The position numbers were made by a program, and so were the translations under genes. A stretch of DNA of 64,000 nt, taken from NCBI RefSeq assembly GCF_905220365.1, contig NC_061140.1, positions 2,501 to 66,500 on the forward strand, given 5' to 3'. Source of the DNA: Vanessa cardui (Eukaryota > Arthropoda > Insecta > Lepidoptera > Nymphalidae). This document shows positions 25,240 to 36,043 of this stretch, piece after piece. The notes under the pieces are model-generated. The model had not been told where the DNA came from and did not search any database. It saw nothing but the letters and a program-made list of their open reading frames with translations. Within the stretch, counting starts at the first letter, position 1; the number at the start of each line of letters is the position of its first letter.

Positions 25240-26246
25240 TTTCACTTATGATGGCATATTAAGAAGAAAAAGATTCTATGTAGAAATATATATGCTGCTT
25301 TTTGATATCTTAATTGGTTTTGGAAATAATTTAAGGGTCTTAGCATAAATAAGTTACATAAATTTTCATTTATATCGCATTTTTAGCTCATAGCTCATCA
25401 TTTAGTTTAGGCAAATAACATATAAGTCAGTAGGTATAGTAATAAACAGACCTGTGAAGAAGATACTATGTGACGTTTATCTGGAGACCAATCGGAACAA
25501 AGAACTTTAGCCTGGTGACCCTTGAGCACTCGACGTAACTTGAGATTAGGGAATGTAATCGGCTCCAATCTTTCAGCAACACAGGACACTGTGTATACAA
25601 ATCATTCATACTTGTAAAGCAATTTACTTTTTATTACAAAATAATTAAACATAAATTGTAAAGAAACTTTTAGATTTTATTTGACAAGAGTCAATTAATT
25701 TAAATGTCATGTTAAAACTTATATTTAACTAATGTTAAACATTCTATTACCATGAAGGTTTCATTGTAATCAAATGTTAAATTTAATTATTTAATTTTTA
25801 TATTTCTGATGTTTGTTTTTTTATGATTAATATTATTAACTCTGTAGACTTTGCATGTATTACTTAGTCTTCCATATATAAATAAAAAAGCAATTTGTTT
25901 TGTTTTTTTCACTGTGTACAGAGATGATTGCTATATTAAATAACTTTATTAAGGATAACGCAATAAATGTTTTTCCAATTTATTTTTCAGACCAATGTTA
26001 AACCAATTAAGCTTAAATACGGAAGGGAGTAATTGCGGTACTATTTGAGTTATTTCTAATATAATAAAATAGTGCGGTAACAATTAAACCTATCTTTAAA
26101 AGATTGAAGCATTAAATATTCTTACGCGTAACATCGTTTAATTTTTGCCGTTCCTCTTCCAGCTTTTGCTTTAGGGCTTCAGCTTCCCGCAACAGCGATT
26201 CAAGAGTCTCCTCAGGGCTCGCAGCCACCGCCGTATCTGCCGCCAT
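20244..26246 (-). CDS. Gbeta5: G protein subunit beta-5 (4 coding exons)
   Basis: Exons 26246-26126, 25588-25452, 24926-24808 and 20937-20244 join in phase to 356 residues, close to the 353 of human GNB5 short form. The N-terminus is a helix (LLREAEALKQKLEEERQKL, residues about 18-37) that pairs with the GGL domain of R7 RGS proteins. Seven WD40 repeats follow (LKGHQAKVLCSDWSPDKRHI, DGKVIIWDAFTATKE, GDGTCALWDVESGQLLQSF, ASWDATLRVWA). Beta-5 rather than beta-1 type is shown by GGGDGTCALWDVESGQLLQS, CDRAVLVWDMRSGHAVQAF and SVIFGVNSVEWSLSGRLLFA. It acts as an obligate partner of R7-RGS in G-protein signal termination (family knowledge). The last exon is very GC-rich and the first three are not. 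Intron 3 (20938-24807) is 3.9 kb and loaded with repeats. Confidence 0.94.
22355..22565 (+). repeat. Dispersed interspersed repeat (GTCTGGGTAGGTACC type)
   Basis: Contains CCGTCTGGGTAGGTACCATC, ATCAGACATTCTTCCGCC and GTGAGTGAGCC-like AGTGAGCCAGTGTAACTAG, blocks I recognise from a very common lepidopteran repeat. It lies inside intron 3 of Gbeta5. Related sequence in other orientation occurs at about 43165-43290, 45770-45870 and 57890-57990. Confidence 0.55.
22972..24222. mobile_element. Inverted-repeat element in the Gbeta5 intron
   Basis: Left end TTTAACCGACTTCAAAACGG and right end TTTGAAGTCGGTTTTTATT are inverted copies over about 15 bp, defining a 1.25-kb element with no transposase frame. 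Internally, 23428-23670 carries a second repeat with the CCCGCCACGGCTTCGCATGG and ACCGCATCTAAATCCGT blocks, also seen at 43630-43880. The superfamily is undetermined. Confidence 0.6.
25196..25237. repeat. (TA)n microsatellite
   Basis: About 20 consecutive TA units in Gbeta5 intron 2, between exons 3 (24808-24926) and 2 (25452-25588). Confidence 0.95.
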
Positions 26247-26905
26247 CGTACAGCTACTTTTCGTATTCTCTATCACCACATCCTTACATGAATATTACAC
26301 AATCATTTTTACACAGAACAACTCCTAACAATTGTTGGTACACTAACATTAAAAAACCTTTATTAATAACATTTTGATTAATGTTTAAGCTCAGGTAGCT
26401 CTCTTCCCTAACAAAAACTATTTCAGAAATCTGAATCGATAACACTAAACAGCGTCGAACGTCGATCACAGTCACAAAATTCACAGAGCATCTATATTAT
26501 TGTATAATGTATATCTACATTTAAATCCTACAGCCTGAGCCTACACTACATAATAACAGGCGATTGTACTAGGAGAGTGCTTTTAATCTTTATCATAGAG
26601 CACAGATCATTTATGTATACAAAATAAATAATATAATTATTTTTATTATACCTATAAAACTTTATTAATACTTAATCCTTAATATTTATCCTGTACGATT
26701 ATATAGGATTTATTTTTTATGAAAATAACGTTTGAATTTACATGTACATACATTTTTATTACATTGAGTATAATAATCATTTTTAAATTTTAAAAACAAT
26801 CGTATAGAAGTTTTAAAAATTATATTTTGGTTTAATTTTTTCCAACGATATTTTATTAATTACCGACTTCGTAAACTCTGATTAATCTGTGTGAACTGCG
26901 AGTTA

Positions 26906-27274
26906 AGCCCATTACACACTGAAAAAATTAAGGTATAAGGAACAAGGAATAAGGAATAGCTAAGAAACCAAAAAACAATAGGCGATAGGCTACAATATTC
27001 AACCAATTACAGCGGTTGAATACCTGCTACTAGTAACGTGCTGCTGTTATTAATTTTACGACAATTCGTTGAAAAAATGCGCTGCGATTGGCTTGCTATA
27101 AGAAATAACAAAACAAATTCCCACTGCGACGGAAATTTTATTCTTATTTATTATTACTAATTTTTGAATTATGAATTGATAACGGTGCTGTTATCGCTGG
27201 ATTCCGCTACTCCTTATTTCTTGTTCCTTATTCCTTTTTTCTTATACCTTATTTTTTTCATTGGTTAATGGGCT
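26906..27274. mobile_element. MITE with long terminal inverted repeats (369 bp)
   Basis: The ends AGCCCATT (26906) and AATGGGCT (27274) begin inverted repeats of roughly 50 bp. They include AAGGTATAAGGAACAAGGAA on the left and its complement TTATTTCTTGTTCCTTATTC on the right. There is no coding capacity. Flanking TTAA on the left and TCAA on the right could be a decayed TTAA target duplication. It lies between Gbeta5 and TRIP13. Confidence 0.75.
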
Positions 27275-27305
27275 CAACTGTATAAAAGTAACAGTCTTGC
27301 AGAAC

Positions 27306-27451
27306 TATCGATAGTTTGAATATCGTTAGTTGACCTCGAAACCTATTCATTCGATAGTACTATCGATACTATCGAGCAATACTATTAATAGCGGCAATAC
27401 TATCGATAGTATCTGTAAGCAATACTATTGGTACCAGCGATACTATCGATA
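27306..27451. promoter_or_regulatory. Cluster of four TATCGATA (DRE-like) motifs
   Basis: Exact TATCGATA at 27306-27313, 27361-27368, 27401-27408 and 27444-27451, embedded in further ACTATCGATAGT and ACTATTGATAGT variants. TATCGATA is the DREF-binding DRE of Drosophila housekeeping and proliferation promoters. Position between divergent Gbeta5 (minus) and TRIP13 (plus) suggests promoter or enhancer function; that is inference. Confidence 0.6.
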
Positions 27452-27644
27452 GTAGTTTTGAACTATTGATAGTCATTGAATGATTTTTGAAGAAATAGTA
27501 ATGACGAAGTCAAAACTTTTGTAAATGTTTCTTGAATCGAGGCCCCGATTTATTATTGAATATTGTCATTTCTTTTGAAACGTGTCTTTGGACATCGACG
27601 ATCTAACGTAATTATGTAAGAATTTTATTTTTAAACTAGTCGGT

Positions 27645-27952
27645 ATACAACAGCAGCCAGTAAATTTTCCACTGCTGGGCTAAGGCTTCCTCTCTCTTTT
27701 GAGGAGAAGGTTCGGAACATATTCCACCACGCTGTTTCAATGCGCGTTGGTAAAATGCACATGTGGCAGAATTTCTATGAAGTTAGACACAATACATGCA
27801 GGCTTCCTCACGATGATTTCCTTCACCACCGAGCGCGAGTTGAATTATAAACAATAATTAAGCTCATGAATATTCAGTGACGCTTGTCTGGATTTAAAAC
27901 TGCAGTTATCGGTTAAGATGCACGCGTTCTAACCACTGGGCCACCGCGACAC
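27645..27952 (-). mobile_element. Metulj-like SINE (minus)
   Basis: A reverse-strand copy of the family at 12005. The body reads TTTTCCACTGCTGGGCTAAGG, ATTCCACCACGCTGTTTC and TTTCCTTCACCACCGAGCGC, and the tRNA-like head ends TTCTAACCACTGGGCCACC. It sits between the two groups of TATCGATA motifs upstream of TRIP13. Confidence 0.85.
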
Positions 27953-28099
27953 TTTTACACATTATATACATACATACATTAATGCTTTTTTTATAAATCA
28001 AAGTAGGAAGTTCTAAACGAATTAAACCCATTACTCTTTTCTAACAAATTTAATTAAACTTATCACGACACTATTTTTTATATTAAAAAAATAATTGGC

Positions 28100-28144
28100 T
28101 ATCGATAGGCTATTGATACTATCGCTAAACCTTAAATATCGATA
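28100..28144. promoter_or_regulatory. Two TATCGATA motifs in the TRIP13 promoter region
   Basis: Exact TATCGATA at 28100-28107 and 28137-28144, 157-200 bp upstream of the TRIP13 start codon, where a DRE element would be expected relative to a transcription start. Confidence 0.6.
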
Positions 28145-28300
28145 GAGGACAATCGTTATGCAATACTACACTGTAACTCTACTATCTATGACCTGTTCCT
28201 CTGTTATGACATTCAAAAGTAAAGTGGCAGTTATTTTAAAGCTTAAGATAAACCCTGTATTAAATAATTAATATTATAAATTAAATATAATTATACTATA

Positions 28301-29587
28301 ATGAACTCGCCACTTCATGTTGAGGTTTTACAAAAACGAGAAAGTCTTGCAAGTAAGGACTATATTAAAGATATAGTTCATTCTTATTTAGCAAATTTTA
28401 ATACGCTAAATCCTGGTGTTACGATTAAAATCAATGAATTAGAAGAAAATAAAAGTATCAAAGATCACGTAGAATCTATAACACTATGTGACGATGAACA
28501 TGATTCAGAAGTAGCTATTACAGAATGCGAGTTCGTATACCATGTTTATCAGTTTGACATCTTCGGTGTAGAGACCGACACCATGACGGACGCTGCATCT
28601 GGTGAAGAAATAGCGGCTGCTGATATTTGGGCGCTGCCAACTGAAGAATTTCACGGGTTGTGGGAAAGTCTCATATACGATTCAAAACTCAAAGAAGAGA
28701 CACTACGTTTTGTGGAAACTGCTTTTGAATTTGCTGATCGCAGGGTGGACCCGAATATAATTAGTTGGAATCGAGTGGTATTACTACATGGACCCCCGGG
28801 TACTGGTAAAACCAGTTTTTGTCGTGCTCTAGCTCAGAAACTTGCTGTACGCTTAGGAGACAAGTTTCCTCGCGTACGCCTTCTAGAAATCAATGCCCAC
28901 GGTTTGTTTTCGAAATGGTTCTCTGAAAGTGGAAAGCTCGTTGCTAAGCTATTTGAACATATTCGTGAAATAGTAGAAGATCACAGTCTTCTTGCATGTG
29001 TCCTCGTCGACGAAGTGGAGTCATTAGCACACGCGCGGCGGTCGGCGCTGGCGGGCCTGGAGCCGTCGGATTCTATACGTGCAGTGAACGCCATATTAAC
29101 GCAACTAGATAGACTCAAGAGGCATCCAAACGCACTCGTCCTGACCACTTCTAACGTGACGGGGGCGATCGACCTCGCATTCGTCGATCGAGCCGACATA
29201 AAGCGACGCATCGGTCCGCCCTCGGAACGCGCCGCTTATGAAATCCTGCGGGGTTGTTGCGATGAAATGATGAGTCGCGGCGTCGTCTCGCCCCGGGAGC
29301 AACTGTTCGCCCTTCGCGTCCTGGAGGCGGTGCGCTTCGCGGACACGGAGGGCTCGCGCGCCTCGCTGCGGCTGTGGGCCGTGGCGCGCGAGGCGGCGGC
29401 GGCGCAGGTGTCGGGCCGCGCCATGCGCCGCCTGCCGTTCCTCGCTCGCGCGCTGCACACCCGCGGTAAGCCATCCCTTGCTCAGTTCATAGATGCACTA
29501 CAGACCGCTTTACAACAACAACTGAGTGATGCCAGGGAATTAAAAGATGATTCTCTCTTACCAAATTGTACTTCATGTAATCACTGA
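28301..29587 (+). CDS. Trip13: Pachytene checkpoint protein 2 homolog (TRIP13), AAA+ ATPase
   Basis: A 428-codon uninterrupted frame, close to the 432 residues of human TRIP13. An N-terminal substrate-binding domain is followed by an AAA+ module: Walker A GPPGTGKT at residues 164-171, Walker B VLVDEVES with DE at 237-238, sensor 1 LTTSN, and FVDRADIKRRIGPPS, which is strongly conserved in PCH2/TRIP13. The enzyme unfolds HORMA-domain proteins (closed MAD2, meiotic HORMADs) for spindle checkpoint silencing and meiosis (family knowledge). The gene has no intron in the window. AATAAA follows at 29612-29617. The first 680 bp are AT-balanced and the part from about 29030 to 29465 is strongly GC-rich. 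Convergent with TMEM209. Identification is secure. Confidence 0.96.
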   Translation: MNSPLHVEVLQKRESLASKDYIKDIVHSYLANFNTLNPGVTIKINELEENKSIKDHVESITLCDDEHDSEVAITECEFVYHVYQFDIFGVETDTMTDAASGEEIAAADIWALPTEEFHGLWESLIYDSKLKEETLRFVETAFEFADRRVDPNIISWNRVVLLHGPPGTGKTSFCRALAQKLAVRLGDKFPRVRLLEINAHGLFSKWFSESGKLVAKLFEHIREIVEDHSLLACVLVDEVESLAHARRSALAGLEPSDSIRAVNAILTQLDRLKRHPNALVLTTSNVTGAIDLAFVDRADIKRRIGPPSERAAYEILRGCCDEMMSRGVVSPREQLFALRVLEAVRFADTEGSRASLRLWAVAREAAAAQVSGRAMRRLPFLARALHTRGKPSLAQFIDALQTALQQQLSDARELKDDSLLPNCTSCNH

Positions 29588-30208
29588 TTGTAATAGAGAC
29601 TGACTGATTGAAATAAAGGGTGCAATCTGTACTCTGAATTTATGTGATATTATTAAATATTAGCATAATAAGCTAGTGTCATTAATTTAAAACAACAATG
29701 TGAAACACTATTTTGTTAGTTAATAAGCATAACATTTGTAATTGTAGAATCTTATTTGAATAAAAAATATAGAACTATTCTGAATTTGTTTTTCAATATT
29801 TCGACTAATAATAGTTTAAAAGAACAGTCATATTTTTATTCATTTTTTATTTAAACTAATATTAGAATGGGTTTTAATTAACAATAACAATTAAGTAAAA
29901 CTCAGCTTGCTTATTGTCTTGCAAAGTCATAAGGTTTTTGTTTTCAATATTGCCTTACTCTAAAAGGAAGTTAAAAAATTAAGATTTACGTTCATTATAT
30001 TTAAGTGTATTTATCTTAACATTATCAATTTATTTTAATGAGAAAATAATACTTGATAAGAACAATAGGAACCATTGTTTTTTTACAAGTAAGTGTCATG
30101 GAGGATAAAAATACAGTTTCAGGTCAAAATACTGTAATATTTTCGGAGTCCAAAAGCGATAAAAAAACATATCGCAATAGATTTGTAGTAAAAGGAGGAG
30201 ATCGTCGA
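29588..30208. other. Convergent intergenic region TRIP13/TMEM209
   Basis: AT-rich 3' untranslated sequence for both genes. The TRIP13 poly(A) signal is at 29612; a possible minus-strand AATAAA for TMEM209 is at 30030-30035. Nothing else is visible. Confidence 0.6.
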
Positions 30209-33200
30209 TCAGCGGCCGATAATCCAGAGCATGTTGAGGCCGGCGCGGCCGAGGTGCGTGCGCGCCAGCGCCGGCGGGTCCGCGCGCGCCGCCGCCGCCA
30301 GGAACAGCAGCAGCGTGTGCAGCAGGTTGTTGCGGCCGCGCCCCACGTCCAGCGTCTCGTCGCCCAGCGCCAGCGCGTAGTGCGGCGGCCGCGCACCCAC
30401 GCGCACCACGGCGGGCGCGCCCCCCCCGCGCCGCGCCGCGCCGCCCGCGCCCGCCGCGCCCGCCTCCCGCACGTGCTCGGCGCTGAAGGGCCGCGCGCCG
30501 CCGCCGCCCGCCAGCTGCCCGTCCAGGTACGTGGCGAACACGTGCAGCACCAGCTCCGCGTCCGTCGGCTTGGCCGCGTCCCAGTCGGCGCCCCCGCGGT
30601 CCCACCGGTAGCCGCTGAGGCAGCCGCCCTGCGCTAGCTCTGCGCCAACAGAAGTGGGTTCTCAATATTCGTTAAGTGTTCGTCGAACTTTTATTCCATT
30701 TCTCTCCAAATTTTATTGAATGCTAAAATCTACAAATAGTATACAACAAAGCATCTCTCTGTATCTTTACTAATTTCTCCCAAATCGTACAATAAATTTT
30801 GATGCAATTTTATATGAAATCTTAAAAGCGAGTCGTTTGGATTGGCCAAAGGGACGCATGCAGCCGTACCATGAGAATATCACAACTAGAAATATAAAAG
30901 TAAAGTAACAGCCTGTAAACCCACTGCTGGGATAAGGCCTCCTCTTCCATTAAGGTGGAATGCACATGTGGCAGAATTTCGATGAAATTAGACACATGCA
31001 GGTTTCCTCACGATGTTTTCCTTCACCGCCGAGCACGAGATGAATTATAAACACAAATAAAGCACATATATAGAGTGGTGCTTGCCTGGGTTTGAACCTG
31101 CAATCATTGGTTAAGATGCACGTGTTCTAACCACTGGGCCATCTCAGGTCTAAAAATATATTTATCAGTAAATATATCATTGTCCGCTCTTAAACATGCA
31201 AAGTACCCGCTAGGCGCCGGACGACGTAGCTCTGGTCGGGGAAGGGCTCGAGGAAGGGCAGAAGCGGCGCCAGCGCCGGCACGTGCAGCGCCAGCGCGCG
31301 CAGCCGCGCCGGCGCCACGCGCCCGCCGCGCAGCGCGCCCGCCTCGCACAGCGCCAGCCGCGCCAGCTCCTCGTCCGCCGAGCGAATCTCGTGCACCAGC
31401 CGCTCCAGGATCGTCACGTGGATCCACTGAATGGAACATCATACGCGCCCGTCGATTATTACGATTACACATTTTGCAAAATCCTCTTTAAACCGAATTT
31501 CTCCGAAGATCTTACAAGTCGCAGATTGAGGTTCCACTGGGTTAGACGCTGCGGATCGAGATCGAGTCGCCACCACACCTGCGGAGATCCCTGCGGTGAA
31601 TTCTCCTCGAGTTTTCCCAGTCCTGTAATGACAGATCGGTCTCTAATCGGCGTCGACTTTCTCACCGGACTGGAAGGTCCAATCGAAGAGCAGTCTCACC
31701 GGCGTCGGGGGAGGCGAGCTGGTAGACGGGCGGAGGCGCCGCGCGCGCCGGCCCCGCGCCCTCGCCGGCCGACTCGGCCCTCGCGCGCTCCTCGTAATGC
31801 CGCAAGTAATCGGCGAGCGAGCCGCGGTCGGCAAAGAAGTGGTCGCCGACGGTGTCGAGCGACGACGGTGAATGCGAGTGTGCGGGCGAGGGCGCTCGGC
31901 GCGAGGGGGAGGCGGGCGAGGGGGGCGACGGGGGCGAGGCGGACGCGCGCCACGTGCGCGGCGACAGCGACAGGTCGGCGTCCGAGGTCGGCCACTTCTC
32001 GCCGTCGCTGTCGCTGGCTCGAATGCGAGAGCATTCATTTTGAGTCAAAATGAATGATGAGTCTGAAAATAATGTTAAGGATAATTTTTATTTAACAATT
32101 TTATTTTTATATTGTAAAGATAATATAAATATAAATTAAATTTTTTTTACCTAAATCGGCACTAGAGAGACCCAGCAATTTTTGTTGGTCTCGTGAAAGA
32201 GGCAGTTTAGCTGCTCTCGTGGGAATCATAGATAAAGCATACTGAATTAAATTGGCTGCTAATATACCAGCACAAATAAGCTCCACATAATGTAACATAG
32301 AAGTATATCCTGGACATTTACATGATCTAGAAAAAAAAAAAAACACAAGTGATATGTGGTACATGGGTGCGTTATACTTAATTCTTAGAGAAGGTATTTT
32401 TCCCCACAAAAAAAGAATGTATAGTCTATTTCAATTGAAGAAGTAAAGAACCTTAATCAACTACTTTGAAGTAGCAATGCTCATATTTTAATATGTTTTT
32501 AATCAAAAAATTTTATTTAATATTGCCAAACTAATTTCGTGGGCCATTACTTCTGCCAGACATAATAAAGATCGCTTAAAAATGAGGCACACTACGTTAT
32601 AGTCGCTAGCCTACATATTACTTACCGCCGTCTATCTCTATGTATGCTTAGATCTTTAAAACTACTTATTAATTTAAAATTTAGGTTTTTTAACAGATAG
32701 ATTGATTCAAGGGAAAGTTTTATAATATGTATAATACATGTTCAATATAGTAGAGAAACACTGATAATTTTAGATTTTTCTGAGTAGTAAGTACACCTAC
32801 ATCTTAACTACACAGTTGGCTAGAAATCCTCAAAATTACAGCATTGCTAAAATGATGTAGGCATATAAGAAAAAATATAAAGGTTTTTGATTTTGAAGAA
32901 GAATTTTTGATTTTTGATACCTAGTAAATTTTTGGAACCTATAATAAGTTTTAGTTTTCGAGTAATCATTGTAAAATTTTAAGTTCCTATTTCAGCTATA
33001 TATTATCTAATAAAAATGACAGAACATTATCTATGATTTAACAATCACAGAGGCACTAAACAGTTTTTGTTTTTTCTTTATTCCTTTATGTTTTTATTAA
33101 TATGTTGCGATTTCCGAATAACCAATAGATTTAACAATAGCATTGCCAAGGCTACAAGTTGCGACCAAGGAGATTTATTTTTTAAATTAATTTCATATAT

Positions 33201-33951
33201 ATTTATATATAGCAAAAGAAGTTTATCATTGGTTGTCACAATAGATTGTCATTGCTACCTATTAACTAAGCAATTTCAGATAATTGAAATGGCTTCTAGA
33301 AAAAAATAATAAATTTAAGTGAACTGAGTTAAAATATACATTATAAGTAGTTTGAAGTTAAAGAAATTATGATGAATTATTGATAAGGAAATTACAACAG
33401 CAATAGCTAAAATAATGGGCAATAATATTTATGTTGGCCACTCTTAAAAGATAGAAGGAAAATTTCAGATATTAGCCAATACATTCAAATAAACATATTA
33501 ATTATGTCTTTACTCCTCTTGTGATTGGAATAGACTGTGTATTCTAAAATTTATATATTTAAAAAATGATACTGTATGCTATGTAAGAGCATAACATCAA
33601 ATTTACAATTAAAATATTTTGACATATTCTACATGCTACAAAAAAAATTGATGTTTTTTCGAGGAACTACATGCAAATTTATAAATCAAATAAAAAACAA
33701 TTATAATAAAACCAGGATTGTTACTGGATATTAAAATTGTACTTACAAGTCATAGGCAAATATCAGCAAAAATACAGCATTCAGAATTATCCATTTAATA
33801 GAGTTTGAACGCTTTTTATTTATATAATTTAAATCAATTGTTCGTTGAACCAGTTTTGAGTTAGGGCTAGGAGACCTAAAAGACAATAACAAATTAACCT
33901 AAAATAAAATAAATAAAAGTAACAGCATACAATTTAATACAAAACCTACAT
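30209..33951 (-). CDS. Tmem209: Transmembrane protein 209 (7 exons, start codon split by intron 1)
   Basis: Exons 33875-33747, 32326-32151, 32062-31700, 31622-31516, 31426-31207 and 30639-30209 join in phase to 474 codons plus the start. The first of these begins with a lone G; the best upstream donor is AT|GTAGGT at 33950, which would supply AT to make ATG, then SPSPNSKLVQRTIDL. Two membrane segments lie near the N-terminus (WIILNAVFLLIFAYDL; MLHYVELICAGILAANLIQY). A serine/proline-rich low-complexity region follows, then the conserved C-terminal domain (FLEPFPDQSYVVRRLAG, LVLHVFATYLDGQL, GRNNLLHTLLLFL, LNMLWIIG). Human TMEM209 is a nuclear-envelope protein reported to bind NUP205; this role is family knowledge. 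The total of 475 residues is shorter than human (561). Exons after the second are very GC-rich. A Metulj-like SINE lies in the last intron. Confidence 0.9.
30907..31147 (-). mobile_element. Metulj-like SINE with internal deletion (minus)
   Basis: Same family as 27645 but lacking the segment around ATTCCACCACGCTG. The head reads TTCTAACCACTGGGCCATC and the body TTTCCTTCACCGCCGAGCAC. Located in the TMEM209 intron between coding exons 31207 and 30639. Confidence 0.85.
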
Positions 33952-34000
33952 TTTTATTTAAAGATGAAATCCTACACGTGAAAAATAACACTAAAATTTA

Positions 34001-34128
34001 TCGATCGAAATTAAAGCTATCGTTAGGCTTTCCATTAGTATTTTGGAGGTAAAAATTATGCACGAAACTAAAACAAAAATGTAAATAATACCATGGGCAT
34101 TGCGCACCGGTCAGTGTACCCATCGATA
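34001..34128. promoter_or_regulatory. Partial DRE-like motifs upstream of TMEM209
   Basis: TTATCGATCG at about 33999-34008 and CATCGATAA at about 34121-34129 lie 50-175 bp upstream of the inferred exon 1. They are 7-of-8 matches to TATCGATA and are weaker evidence than the TRIP13 cluster. Confidence 0.35.
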
Positions 34129-34129
34129 A

Positions 34130-34970
34130 TACATATAGATTATAGATAATAAATAAATGTTATAGAGTGGAAATGACATTACAGAGTATACAATTGTATA
34201 TTTCATTCGTCTAATTCACAGATTTAATAAATCAATTCAAAAATAATTGATATTTCTCAATCCTGCTCAGATTTTTATTATTAATTATGCGTATTATTCA
34301 ATAGTCACGTGACAGGACCATTAATTGTATTGTATTAATTGAGAATGTTATAAATTTTGATTTGTAAGTATTAGCAACATACCATCATCTGCTAATAATT
34401 ATTGTGATTGGCGGTGAATTCTTAAAGATATAATTTACATGTTTTTTTTTTTGCTATTTTAAGTGTTCGTTATTTATCCTTTTCATCCATTTACGTGCGA
34501 TACCCATAAATTGTCACCGGATCATTCAATATTAAAATGTATAGGTAATAAGTATCGATGGGCCCAAAACTCGGTTCAAATACTATACAAGAAAATGTTA
34601 AAATAAAATAAGTACTTTTACTATTTAAAATGAAATTAATGAGTATCTCACTATCTTTCATAACTTTAAAGTAAAACTAAGCCTTTATATACTTGTGGTG
34701 ATTTATTTCAAGGCACAATGTAATAAATTATCCTTCTCTGATGTTATTATATTTTACAGGGTTAGTCAAAAAATCTGACTTTCATACAAAAAGTTATTGC
34801 ATTTGAATACTATAATCAATATCTAGGAGGTTATTTATACTTCTCAAATAACCCTTTATATAATAAAATATGTTGGAGAAGATGAATTAAAATTTTATAG
34901 AATGTTCACTAATTTTGATTATTAGGTGAAACAATTAATTCGATACGTATACGTCAATTAGTTTTCGAGT
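34130..34970. other. AT-rich intergenic DNA, nothing recognised
   Basis: No open frame of interest and no RNA gene seen between the TMEM209 5' end and the THAP-like remnant. Confidence 0.5.
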
Positions 34971-35112
34971 TATAAGTGAAACAAGTTGTTAAGCACGACG
35001 CGGGCTGCCGGTGACGGTCTGACGTTATTGTACAACACGCTCAGTATGCCACACTTACCCCGCCAACGATTGCGGGCCTGCGCCGTCTATATTATACCTA
35101 AATAATTTTAAA

Positions 35113-36043
35113 AATGTCCAATCCAAATTCTAGGAAATCATGTGTTGTGCTTAAATGTAAAAATCCAACTACCAATTCGCCGGAAAAGTTGCTTTTTATA
35201 GTTCCTACAGATGTTAAAACGCGAAAAAAATTCATAAAAGCTATGAAGCGATTAGATCGATTACAATAGCGTATTCATGGTAAGTCTCGTCGCAGCAGGA
35301 GCTCGATACCATTGAACATGTATTTCTCATCTTTATCATGCACTACCCGAGGAGGAAAATAAGAAAGGACGACCTACGGTCGACAAAGTAGTCGAGGCGA
35401 TGGAGGCAATTTATTCCTTTCTGAAAGAAAACTTCGACTAATGTCAATTTTCTATTAGCGAGTTAATGAACCAAAAAATGGAGTTTTCGTTCCTGCGATC
35501 AGAATGGTTAAAATACATTTGCAAGAATGGAGACGACATTCTCAATTCTCGCAATAGAAAAACAAGGGCGTGATTGCATGGTGTGCTTTCGAAACAGGGC
35601 TGTATTTAGGGGAGGGCAACCGGGGCAACTGCCCTTGGGCCTCCACATGAGAGGGTGCCACAGTTTTCAGCAAGTTAACAAATACTGAGATATAGTCAAA
35701 TTATAATAATGTTACTATTTAATATTTTAAAAGTTACCGATACAAATACGAAACAATTCATTGCTTACTGATTGAAATAAAAAAAAACTAATTAATTCAT
35801 AATAATATAATTATTTGGGCGTTCACGCTTCTGTTTGTCTAGGGCCCTTACTGCTTTGTGGCCCCGGAGCCTCCACACCTTTAAATCCGACTCTGTTTCG
35901 AAATACCGATTTCAAATTACTATTTCCGAAATTGTACGAAGAGAAAAAAGGATAACCACGAAGAAAGATTAAGAGTTATTCGCGAAGGTGCTGCGATAGT
36001 CCGTGAAAATACGAATAGCGATAAGACGAAAAACGTGTGACAA
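35113..36043 (+). pseudogene. Decayed transposon-derived gene with THAP-like start, interrupted by a MITE
   Basis: The segment begins MSNPNSRKSCVVLKCKNP, then KLLFIVPTDVKTRKKFIKAM, resembling a THAP-type zinc-finger start as found in P-element-like and related transposases. A stop follows at about 35268. Further degraded coding runs on: GRPTVDKVVEAMEAIYSFLK, ISELMNQKMEFSFLRSEWLK, and after the MITE CFRNTDFKLLFPKLYEEKK and ERLRVIREGAAIVREN, ending in TGA near 36040. Removing the MITE and one target duplication makes VCFRNTDF continuous, so it was coding when the MITE landed. The exact family is unknown to me. Confidence 0.45.
35595..35895. mobile_element. hAT-type MITE with 8-bp target duplication
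   Basis: A 301-bp insertion flanked by exact 8-bp duplications TTTCGAAA (35587-35594 and 35896-35903). The ends CAGGGCTGTATTTAGG and (inverted) CAGAGTCGGATTTAAAGG are imperfect terminal inverted repeats starting CAG. An 8-bp duplication with CAG-starting ends fits the hAT superfamily. It has no transposase and interrupts a decayed coding sequence. Confidence 0.82.
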
